Shown: piece by piece, positions 34,466-41,826 of the stretch
Position numbering within the stretch: position 1 is the first letter of the stretch
Layout: every line of letters starts with the position of its first letter
Assembly (NCBI RefSeq): GCF_000152825.2
Contig: NC_014414.1
Coordinates: 1,302,001 to 1,366,000, forward strand
Source: Parvularcula bermudensis HTCC2503
GTDB lineage: Bacteria > Pseudomonadota > Alphaproteobacteria > Caulobacterales > Parvularculaceae
DNA: 64,000 nucleotides
Reading direction: 5' to 3'
Notes under the pieces: generated by a model
What the model saw: only the letters and a program-made list of their open reading frames with translations
Database searches by the model: none
Told to the model about the DNA's origin: nothing
Made by a program: the position numbers and the translations under genes

Positions 34466-35650
34466 CTACCGATCGATGCAAGGCGGCAGGCGATCGTCGA
34501 AATTGCCTGAGGCCCCGCGGCGGGTTTTGCCGAAGACCGTATTTCGGCTGACGGAGAAATGTCCAAGCTCCTCCCCCGCCGTCGAATTGAGCTGGAAATA
34601 TAATTTCGACCGCGTCGCGTTTCGTTGAACGTAGGTCGTCTTGTAATCGTCCAAGACACCTATGGGCGCTGAACTGACCGTCCTTATGACATATCCCTTT
34701 TGCGGATCCCGCAAGGTCACATCGGCCTGAGTAGAGAGGTCATGTCGGCCCGGCTCGGCCACATCGACAATCGTGACCTCCTTGCCGTCATAAAGCAGCG
34801 CTTGGGTGAAATCGGCGCTGGCGATTTCCATGTGCGGGAAAATGCCGCTCGCAAACGCTTCGGTGGATGTGAAATCCGTCGCCTCGGAAAGAAAGGCCCC
34901 CTGGGAAACGGTCAGTGCAAAATTGACCCCGAGGAGTTGGTCAGGACCATATTCGACGGTTGAGCGGCGATCGATTTCGAGAGAGGCCCCGTAATGAGCC
35001 AGGGTGGGATCGACAGCCTCGCCATCGACTCGGACAGTCTCGGTCTCGATGGACTCGCCCCCATGATAGGATCCACCAAAGACATAGGATCCGTTGATCT
35101 GGAGAGCGTAATCCTGGGCGCCGAGGTCATTTGAAAACGTGAAGACCGGTTCATCCTCGTTCGGGACGAAATCGATGGATGCGAATTCAAACTCCCCTGT
35201 ACGCCTCCAGGGTTCGTAAGGGGGGCCGATGTCGATCGGATCGGCCCCGCCCGCGTCGCGTTCAAAGCGGATGGCAAAGGCCCCCGGCTTGTCCCCCCGC
35301 CACGGCGCCGGCGAGGCCCACCAAAACTCCGTCTCGCTGACGGGAATAAGACGGCTCGCCGGGGTCGAGGGGGCAAAGTCTTGTGGATCGTTGCAGCGCG
35401 TCTGCGGTGTCGACGAACTCGGCGGCTCGAACGCCCCTGTGCGCCGCTCTGGTACGAGGGACGTGCCCACTGCCAAGGCGCCGTATAAGGGGCCGTACGT
35501 GCCCGCCAGGTGACGTTCGAAGCGAAAGCCGATGACCTCATCATTCTGGGCCCAGGGCGCGGTCATATTCCACCAAAACGCGCAGGGGCCGACAGCTAAG
35601 AGGGGTCCGCTGAGTAGCGCAGTGCCCAAGATGCTTGAAAAGAGTGACAC
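34466..35650 (-). CDS. Exported protein with internal FWW repeat, unknown function
   Basis: A 394-residue protein that I cannot place in a family. Residues 1-23 look like a signal sequence. A duplicated unit follows: FWWNMTAPW...FRFERH...RRTGAFE (about 24-75) and FWWASPAPW...IRFERD...RRTGEFE (about 108-156). The rest (160-394) is polar and predicted by eye to be beta-rich, with no cysteine pair or catalytic motif I recognise. The GTG start has GGGAGGGA five bases upstream. It ends 210 bases before the second polymerase gene and begins 27 bases after the Wzc-like gene, on the same strand. A periplasmic or surface role in the same polysaccharide pathway is likely from context. Confidence 0.8.
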   Translation of the reverse strand: MSLFSSILGTALLSGPLLAVGPCAFWWNMTAPWAQNDEVIGFRFERHLAGTYGPLYGALAVGTSLVPERRTGAFEPPSSSTPQTRCNDPQDFAPSTPASRLIPVSETEFWWASPAPWRGDKPGAFAIRFERDAGGADPIDIGPPYEPWRRTGEFEFASIDFVPNEDEPVFTFSNDLGAQDYALQINGSYVFGGSYHGGESIETETVRVDGEAVDPTLAHYGASLEIDRRSTVEYGPDQLLGVNFALTVSQGAFLSEATDFTSTEAFASGIFPHMEIASADFTQALLYDGKEVTIVDVAEPGRHDLSTQADVTLRDPQKGYVIRTVSSAPIGVLDDYKTTYVQRNATRSKLYFQLNSTAGEELGHFSVSRNTVFGKTRRGASGNFDDRLPPCIDR

Positions 35651-35677
35651 TATTCCCTCCCATCAAGCGCGATAGGC

Positions 35678-37870
35678 TTAGCTCTTTGCGGACCGTTTCC
35701 CCTTGGCTGACTCCGTCATGTAGTAATCGTCGAAATAGCTCCAATAGGAGAGCGATCCCATGCCTTCGGCCCTGCGGTCGACGAAAGTATAGATGGCTCC
35801 TACCAGATTACTTTCATCTCGTTCGAGGGTTTCCGCGGCAAGGCGCATGGCCTGAAAAGGAGTCTTCGACCACCGAACCACTAGGACTACGGCGTCCGCC
35901 AGAGATGCAGTCACCCGTGAGTCCACCAGCCCAAGCGTTGGGGGAAGGTCGAGGATCACGGCCTCGTAATTGGTTCTCAAACTATCGAGGAGGCGGCTGA
36001 AGGCATCGCGATCAAGGATATCCTGACCACTGTAATTGCGTTTGCTGACCGGAAGAATATGGAGGCCGGTACGATCGCTCAGCAGAGCATCGGACAGATC
36101 GGCGCCATCATTCAGGACCTCTTCGATCCCAATGGAATGATTGTCGACCTTGAAGGACGAGGTCAGCCCCGCTTTTCGGAGGTCGCAGTCGATCAAGATG
36201 GTGCGGACCCCACTTTTCGCCAAACTGCGGCTGAGCCCCAAAGCCGTCGTGGTCTTGCCTTCATTAGGCAGGCTTGAGGTAATGGCAACGACCCGGGGGG
36301 GCTTGTTCCCGGCTCGTTTAAAGATGGAGGTTCGGGCATTGCGATACGCCTCGGCGACATCGGAGGCGGGGTCGCTGATCACCATATGCGACGGTGATTT
36401 TTTCTGTGGCGTGCGGCGGACGGCGGCCAAGACGGGATGACCGAGAAGTTGCTCCACATCGGCGAGGGTCCGAGGACCAGTGACAAGGAGTTCTTGGGTC
36501 AGCACCGTCCCCGAGCCAATGCCGATGGCGAAGAGCAAGCTTGCGAAGAGAAGGACTTTCTCGCTGGGGGTACTCGGATATTCCGGTATGCTGGCATATT
36601 CGATGATTTCGGCTTGGGCGATTGAGTTCTGAACCCCTTGGGTACTTTCCAGCGACATTTGCGCAATGCGCCGATAGGCCTCGTTGGCGGCTTCGGCTTC
36701 TCGTTCAAGACTGTCCGCAATCACCGCTGCCCGGCTGTTGCTTTCCTGTTCGTCTTCAAGGGAGGCGAGGGTCCGCCTGAGACTCTGTACCCTCGCGGAG
36801 GAAGCTTGGACATCGGATTCGAGGGCTTCGAGGATGCGGCGCGCCTCCGCCTCGATTTGAGCATTGATCGAACTGAGTTGTTCCCGCGCCTGGCGGGTCT
36901 GGACATGCGCCTCGCCATAGCGGCTTTCGACATCGGCCAGATTGCTTAGAATTTCCGTGCGTCGAGCGCGCATGCCTTCGATGACCGTGGCGCCGGTACG
37001 GGGGCTGATCGAATTAAGGCCATTGAGGCGGACCTGACGACGGGCCGCTTGAAGGGCCGACTGGGCGGTTGCCTGGGCCGCCTCGGCGTTAGCGAGTTGC
37101 GTCACCAGAGGGGCGACTTGTTCGTCGGTCAGGGTCCCGGTCCGTCCCCCCTCGGTAATCCCGGCCTCGGCGCGATATTGAGTCAAGCGCTCATTTGCCT
37201 CGCGGACATCCTCGCGCAATTCCTCCAGACGCTCCTCGAAAAAGGAGGCCTGTTGCTCGGCTCGCTGACGGCTCGAGGACACCTTCAAGTCGAGATAGGC
37301 CTCGGTAAACGCATTGGCGAGGCGTGCTGCCTCTATCGGGTTTTCGTGTTCATAACGGAGGAGAATGGCGTAACTCAGTCGATCCCGCCTCGGAGATACA
37401 TTGGCGAGAAGCCGCTCGGCCAGGATAGACTGCTGTCGCGCCTCACTAAGCGTGCTTGCGTTTTCGGGAAGCAAGGACGCGTAGGCGGGCTCATCCAACA
37501 GACCGAGGTCGGCGACGACGGCCTCAGCCACCGGCAGGGAGCCCATGACCCCGATTTCCGTCTCAATCAATTCCGAGGTCAAGCTCGCCCGCGCCTCACC
37601 ATAGCTCCCCGCCAGGGGATTCAGCGTGGGGTCGATGCGAATCTTGGTGGTGGCCTGGTAGGTTTGGGTAACGAGCATCAACGAGGCGGCAGCGCCAAGG
37701 GCAAATACAACGGCCGACACAAGGGTGAGGGTCAACCAGCGCCGCTTCAATAGGTTGAGGAAATACCCAACGGTTGAGCTCAGCGGATGGTTGTAGGAGG
37801 TCGTATCGACAGGAGAAAAATGAGCCTCTTCCGACCCGTCAGAACCATCCACCCGATGACTGCTGCTCAT
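35678..37870 (-). CDS. Wzc-like polysaccharide co-polymerase and tyrosine autokinase
   Basis: A 730-residue inner-membrane protein. The N-terminal Wzz domain has a helix at about 47-70 and a long coiled-coil periplasmic part (about 200-400), with a second helix near 465-485. The cytoplasmic BY-kinase domain has Walker A SSLPNEGKTTTALGL (Lys539), Walker A' ILIDCDLRKA, Walker B VILDLPPTLGLVDSR and a C-terminal tyrosine cluster YWSYFDDYY (Tyr709, 712, 716, 717), the sites of autophosphorylation in this family. It should set chain length and drive export with Wza. I chose the ATG at 37870 (MSSSHRVDG); the frame is open 36 codons further. Confidence 0.93.
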   Translation of the reverse strand: MSSSHRVDGSDGSEEAHFSPVDTTSYNHPLSSTVGYFLNLLKRRWLTLTLVSAVVFALGAAASLMLVTQTYQATTKIRIDPTLNPLAGSYGEARASLTSELIETEIGVMGSLPVAEAVVADLGLLDEPAYASLLPENASTLSEARQQSILAERLLANVSPRRDRLSYAILLRYEHENPIEAARLANAFTEAYLDLKVSSSRQRAEQQASFFEERLEELREDVREANERLTQYRAEAGITEGGRTGTLTDEQVAPLVTQLANAEAAQATAQSALQAARRQVRLNGLNSISPRTGATVIEGMRARRTEILSNLADVESRYGEAHVQTRQAREQLSSINAQIEAEARRILEALESDVQASSARVQSLRRTLASLEDEQESNSRAAVIADSLEREAEAANEAYRRIAQMSLESTQGVQNSIAQAEIIEYASIPEYPSTPSEKVLLFASLLFAIGIGSGTVLTQELLVTGPRTLADVEQLLGHPVLAAVRRTPQKKSPSHMVISDPASDVAEAYRNARTSIFKRAGNKPPRVVAITSSLPNEGKTTTALGLSRSLAKSGVRTILIDCDLRKAGLTSSFKVDNHSIGIEEVLNDGADLSDALLSDRTGLHILPVSKRNYSGQDILDRDAFSRLLDSLRTNYEAVILDLPPTLGLVDSRVTASLADAVVLVVRWSKTPFQAMRLAAETLERDESNLVGAIYTFVDRRAEGMGSLSYWSYFDDYYMTESAKGKRSAKS

Positions 37871-38471
37871 GGACACTGTTTTCGCCCCTTTATATTGGCT
37901 TTGTACGTTCGAAGGCTTGGCTTTCATGACTTTGTGAACGCTAGCCGAGAAGGCTCGCAATTGCGAAGAGCGTGCCAAGACATGCTCGGCCTATTCCTTG
38001 CCGCCAAACCCCATCCTATTTGCAGCGCAGCATAGCGAGATGTGACCGGCTGGCAATCGGCAAGTCTCTTATCCTTTTTATCCTTTTTTAGGAATTACGG
38101 CCGGTATCTCTCCAGATCCGGCACAGCTCTTGCTCACCCGCTTCCCGAGATACGGGCTGGGGGGCGATGAATGCTCCGGCCATCAGGGAGGGGGAGGCCG
38201 GACGCATGACGGGAACGAAACTGAGCATCACGAATTCGCAAAACTGGGTGACAGACGTGTCTTTTTTGCGCTTGCGAAGAAGTCGACCTTGGCCCATAAA
38301 TATTGTAACATTTCTGAGGTCGAGATCATCGCGACATAAAATTGGCTCAATCTTGGCTAGAAGTGATGGAAGCAAAGCGCATCCTTACCGAGTAATCGCC
38401 CTGGCTCTGGGAGCCGTGGGTAGAAATTGCAAATGGATGATGGCGGGCTGTGAAAAACTGGGGTGCTGCTC
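37871..38471. other. Divergent intergenic region between the two halves of the polysaccharide locus
   Basis: About 600 bases between the minus-strand Wzc gene and the plus-strand sugar transferase gene. The Wzc side carries AAAGGGGCG about 13 bases before its chosen start. A short minus-strand frame at 38088-38375 has no family and no ribosome-binding site. The region around 38240-38345 is AT-rich and probably contains the promoter of the plus-strand export operon. No riboswitch or tRNA was recognised. Confidence 0.45.
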
Positions 38472-39197
38472 ATGAGTATTCTGCAGACGAAAGATTTAGT
38501 CGAGTTCGACCCTTCTGATCCGGAGTTTCATTCTCGGGTCTCGACAAGTCTCGCCGCGAAGGATGGGTTCATCAGTTTCGCGCCTGACGATTACACGATT
38601 TTGCGCCGTCCGCTGGGCGGGATTACAAAGCGCGCCTTCGATGTTGTGATGTCGGCGGGGGCCTTGCTGGTGCTGTCCCCTTTGTTGGTGTCGGCGTGGG
38701 TGCTGGTGCGGCTCGACTCGCCGGGGCCTGGATTTTTCCGGCAGGAGCGGGGCGGGTTTGGTGGCAAGCCATTCAAGATCTACAAATTTCGCTCCATGCG
38801 TCAGGACAATGTCAGCGTGCAGCAGGCGACGCGGACTGATCCGCGCGTGACGCGTATCGGTCGGTTTCTTCGCAAAACGTCGGTCGACGAATTGCCTCAG
38901 CTCATCAATGTCTTGAAGGGGGATATGTCCTTTGTGGGGCCGCGACCTCATGCGATTGAACATGATCGCGAATTCATGACGGTTGATGCACGCTATATTG
39001 AACGCTTCCGGGCTCGCCCCGGGATCACGGGATGGGCACAGGTGAGCGGGTCGCGCGGGCAAACAGAAACCCGGGAAAAGATCCAGCGGCGCATCGCGCT
39101 CGATTTGGATTATGTGTCTGATTGGTCGCTTCGTCGCGACATCGGGATCATTCTGAAGACAGCGGCGACCTTATTGAAAGATGAGAACGCCTTCTGA
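38472..39197 (+). CDS. Undecaprenyl-phosphate sugar-1-phosphate transferase
   Basis: A 241-residue initiating enzyme of the bacterial sugar transferase family (ExoY/WcaJ/WbaP C-terminal type), which moves a hexose-1-phosphate from a nucleotide sugar to undecaprenyl phosphate. It has one membrane segment (about 55-80) after KRAFDVVMSAG. The catalytic core then shows PGPGFFRQERGGFGGKPFKI, YKFRSMRQ, TSVDELPQLINVLKGDMSFV and GPRPHAIEHD. The extra N-terminal helices of full WbaP are missing, as in ExoY. ATG at 38472 follows GGGGTG by eight bases. It begins the plus-strand export operon. Confidence 0.93.
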   Translation: MSILQTKDLVEFDPSDPEFHSRVSTSLAAKDGFISFAPDDYTILRRPLGGITKRAFDVVMSAGALLVLSPLLVSAWVLVRLDSPGPGFFRQERGGFGGKPFKIYKFRSMRQDNVSVQQATRTDPRVTRIGRFLRKTSVDELPQLINVLKGDMSFVGPRPHAIEHDREFMTVDARYIERFRARPGITGWAQVSGSRGQTETREKIQRRIALDLDYVSDWSLRRDIGIILKTAATLLKDENAF

Positions 39198-39520
39198 GGC
39201 CGCTATCGCGCTCCCTTCCATGGGGACGTGTTCCTTCCGTGTGGGATGTAACGAAAGGGGGCGGCACTGGGGGGCATTCCTGTCGAGTAAAGAGTTTTAA
39301 AGTACTTGTGTAGCCGAGATGGTTGGCGTTTCGATAACGTTCTCGGGGGGTGGGCATCGGTCAGAGGGGGGAGAATTGGCCCTCCGCCTTTGTTCGCGGA
39401 CTCTGTGGATACGAGTTGTTAAGCAAGTTCTTCCAACGGTACCCTTATCCGGTCACAGGGGGCGGTAGGTCGGAGATTGCGGCAAGGACGCAGTGTTGTC
39501 GGCAGGTCCTCTAAGGTGAC
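39198..39520 (+). other. Intergenic region, nothing recognised
   Basis: About 320 bases between the sugar transferase and the export lipoprotein. Open frames are short and unlike proteins, and I see no terminator hairpin with a T-run. A promoter for the Wza-like gene may be present but cannot be assigned. Confidence 0.4.
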
Positions 39521-40114
39521 ATGAAATCGCGAAGCGAGAGGAATGCGATAACTATGCGACTTCTGACCTTTCTGTTATCCCTTGTCTTTCTGGCTGGATG
39601 TGCCGCGACCACACCGCTTGAGTCTGGCGCGCAACCCGACTTCGTCAGCTCGGTCAACGACTATCACCTTCAGGCCGGCGATCGTATTGAGATTGCGGTG
39701 TATGGCGAGGAAGAAATCGGCGGAGAATACGTGATCTCGCCGGATGGGACGCTCGACTTGGCCCTGGCGGACGATATTCAAGCCATCGGCCTGACCGTCA
39801 CTGAACTCGACGAGATTATCGTTCAAGCGCTCTCCAATGGATTTGTTCGGGATCCAAAGGTCAGTGTGCAGCTCGTCAATTGGCGCCCCTTCTATATCCT
39901 CGGCGAGGTCAATCAGCCGGGTCGCTACGATTTTGAGCCGGAGATGACGGTTCTGAAGGCCGTTGCCCTGGCCTCCGGTTTTACGCTCCGGGCGCAGGAG
40001 CAATATGTGTACATCACCCGCTCTGGGGAAACCGAAGAGCGGCGGGTCGCTGCCAGTTCAGCCACGGCTGTTCTGCCAGGGGATACGATCCGGGTCGTCG
40101 AACGGTATTTTTGA
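39521..40114 (+). CDS. Wza-like polysaccharide export lipoprotein
   Basis: A 197-residue outer-membrane lipoprotein of the polysaccharide export (Poly_export/SLBB) family. The signal peptide ends in the lipobox LAGC (Cys27 from this start). Then come YHLQAGDRIEIAVYGEEEIG and the SLBB-like VNWRPFYILGEVNQPGRYDF. It is shorter than E. coli Wza and lacks the C-terminal membrane helix, as in many alphaproteobacterial homologues, so an outer-membrane partner may form the pore. AAGGTGAC precedes this ATG; an ATG 11 codons later, after GAGAGGA, is also reasonable. It is followed after 402 bases by the barrel protein. Confidence 0.92.
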   Translation: MKSRSERNAITMRLLTFLLSLVFLAGCAATTPLESGAQPDFVSSVNDYHLQAGDRIEIAVYGEEEIGGEYVISPDGTLDLALADDIQAIGLTVTELDEIIVQALSNGFVRDPKVSVQLVNWRPFYILGEVNQPGRYDFEPEMTVLKAVALASGFTLRAQEQYVYITRSGETEERRVAASSATAVLPGDTIRVVERYF

Positions 40115-40141
40115 TCCGTCATTATTACCCAGGGAAGACGA

Positions 40142-40396
40142 TCAGATGAGGGCAATGATGGTGAGAAATCCACAAAGGCCGAGACTCACGCCGGCCAAGA
40201 TCGCCACACCCGATCGCCGCCGTCGGTTGAAAAACTGGTGCGTAACCGAGCGCCAATCATCGGATGGAATGGGCGGCGTTGCCACGAACAGCGCGCTAGC
40301 GCTCCCACGCGGGGAGGCCGACGCCGGTTTTTTCGCGGGATCGTCATCGTCGGTAACATGGGGAGACGGTGCATTGTTTGCAGAACGTTTCGACAC
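40142..40396 (-). CDS. Candidate small tail-anchored protein, antisense within the export operon
   Basis: An 84-residue frame on the strand opposite its neighbours. From a GTG at 40396 with AGAAGG nine bases upstream, it encodes a polar, Asp/Pro-rich N-terminus, a basic patch (FFNRRRRSG) and a C-terminal hydrophobic helix (VAILAGVSLGLCGFLTIIALI) ending the protein. That topology fits a tail-anchored inner-membrane protein. A longer TTG start exists at 40444. No family recognised. It fills the 400-base gap between two plus-strand genes, which supports a real gene, but it could be a chance frame. Confidence 0.42.
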   Translation of the reverse strand: MSKRSANNAPSPHVTDDDDPAKKPASASPRGSASALFVATPPIPSDDWRSVTHQFFNRRRRSGVAILAGVSLGLCGFLTIIALI

Positions 40397-40516
40397 GCCA
40401 AAGGGCCTTCTTTGCGAGGGTTTGGGCGTCCGAACGACTTTCAACCCGCTGCCTGAGTGCGGACAACAGAGCAGGATTTTCTAAAATTGCGGTATTCAGA
40501 AGAGAAGAAGACAATA

Positions 40517-41812
40517 ATGCCACACCGCGCATCTCAAACGATGCTCGTTCTGTCCCTGGTCTCGCTGGGCAGTGTCGTTGCCACCGGTGCTGCTGCCCAA
40601 TATAACGGCATGGTCGTTCCGCCGGCAACGACTCCGCCTGTAGATGGGCGGGCGTTGATCGATATTGCTGGGACGCGGAAAAAGGATAAGACACCGATCG
40701 AACTTGGCCCTTTTGCGATCCAATCGGAGGCAAATGCGGGATTTGGGTTTGAGGATAATATCCGAGCGGCTGAAACCGATGAGTTGGAGGATTATTACGG
40801 CGAGTTGGGCGCCGAAGTGATTTCGCGGGCCACGGCGGGGGGCAATGAAATCACGACCTTTGCCAGTGGCTCTGTGCGCAAATACGACTCCGAGAGCGAT
40901 CAGGATTTCGAGGAATGGGCCGTTGGCGGTCGGACATTGTCTAATGTCGGCGATGTCGTGAACCTTCAGGCGGGCCTGGATATGCGCCAACGCGTCATTT
41001 CGCGGGAAAATTCGCGCGTCGTCTCCCCCCCCGAGCGACCGGTGCAATTCCGCCAGACCACTGCCTTTGCCGGGATCGTGCATGATCCAGGGACCTTTCG
41101 CACGGTGGGGTCGGTGACATTCCGTAAGACGGATATTGAGGATGTCGTCGACCTCGAGACGTCGACCATTGAGCGGTTCGAAGATAGCGAAGAATACGTT
41201 GTCGATCTTCGGGTCGACTATCGCCGGACCGAGGGGCTGTCGCTATTCACCGCCGGGGAAGTCAAGGTGCGTACTATCGACGCCCTCGACCCCTCGACGG
41301 ATTTCGACTCGACCGCCATCGAGCTGTTGGCGGGGGTTGCCTTCGAGCCCAACAGTTTTGTGCGCGGTGAGGTGAGCGTTGGATTCCTGTCCCGTGAATT
41401 CGAAAGCGATGCCTTTGACGAACAGACTGGCGGGGCGTTTGCGGCGGAGGTCATCTATCAGCCGTTACGGCGTTTGAGTTTTGCCCTCGAAGCGGGTCGG
41501 GGCCTCCAGGATAGTATCAATGCGGCCACGGCGGCGAGCGCAATCGAAACGTCTGTTTCGGGCTCGACTGTTTATGATGTTAACTCAAACCTTCAGGTGT
41601 TCCTTGAGAGCCGTTGGCGCCAAGAAGATTTTGATGAAGTCGATGTAAATATCGAACGCGGACAATTATCTGTGGGCAGTCGGATTGATATCAATCGGTC
41701 ATTAGATGTCCAAACGCGGGTGAGCGCGTTTAGCCAGGATACCGATTCTGAGGTGCTGGGTCGTGATTTCGATGCTGCCAGGGCGTTCACGACCTTGTCG
41801 TATAAATTTTAG
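40517..41812 (+). CDS. Outer-membrane beta-barrel protein of the polysaccharide locus
   Basis: A 431-residue protein with a clear signal peptide ending in ATGAAAQ (about residue 28). The rest is a run of alternating amphipathic strands with Asp/Glu/Arg-rich turns and a C-terminal aromatic residue (FTTLSYKF), as in 16-18-strand barrels. It resembles the outer-membrane beta-barrel (BBP2/VpsM-like) proteins that accompany short Wza lipoproteins in exopolysaccharide loci, and probably forms the outer-membrane passage for the polymer. ATG at 40517; the frame extends upstream to a GTG at 40457, but the signal peptide supports this start. The Wzc-like gene follows after 14 bases. Confidence 0.82.
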   Translation: MPHRASQTMLVLSLVSLGSVVATGAAAQYNGMVVPPATTPPVDGRALIDIAGTRKKDKTPIELGPFAIQSEANAGFGFEDNIRAAETDELEDYYGELGAEVISRATAGGNEITTFASGSVRKYDSESDQDFEEWAVGGRTLSNVGDVVNLQAGLDMRQRVISRENSRVVSPPERPVQFRQTTAFAGIVHDPGTFRTVGSVTFRKTDIEDVVDLETSTIERFEDSEEYVVDLRVDYRRTEGLSLFTAGEVKVRTIDALDPSTDFDSTAIELLAGVAFEPNSFVRGEVSVGFLSREFESDAFDEQTGGAFAAEVIYQPLRRLSFALEAGRGLQDSINAATAASAIETSVSGSTVYDVNSNLQVFLESRWRQEDFDEVDVNIERGQLSVGSRIDINRSLDVQTRVSAFSQDTDSEVLGRDFDAARAFTTLSYKF

Positions 41813-41826
41813 TCGGCGGGACGGCC

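Noticed and set aside
38088-38375. 95-codon minus-strand open frame in the divergent intergenic region
   Set aside because: No ribosome-binding site, no family and cysteine/methionine-rich sequence unlike its neighbours.
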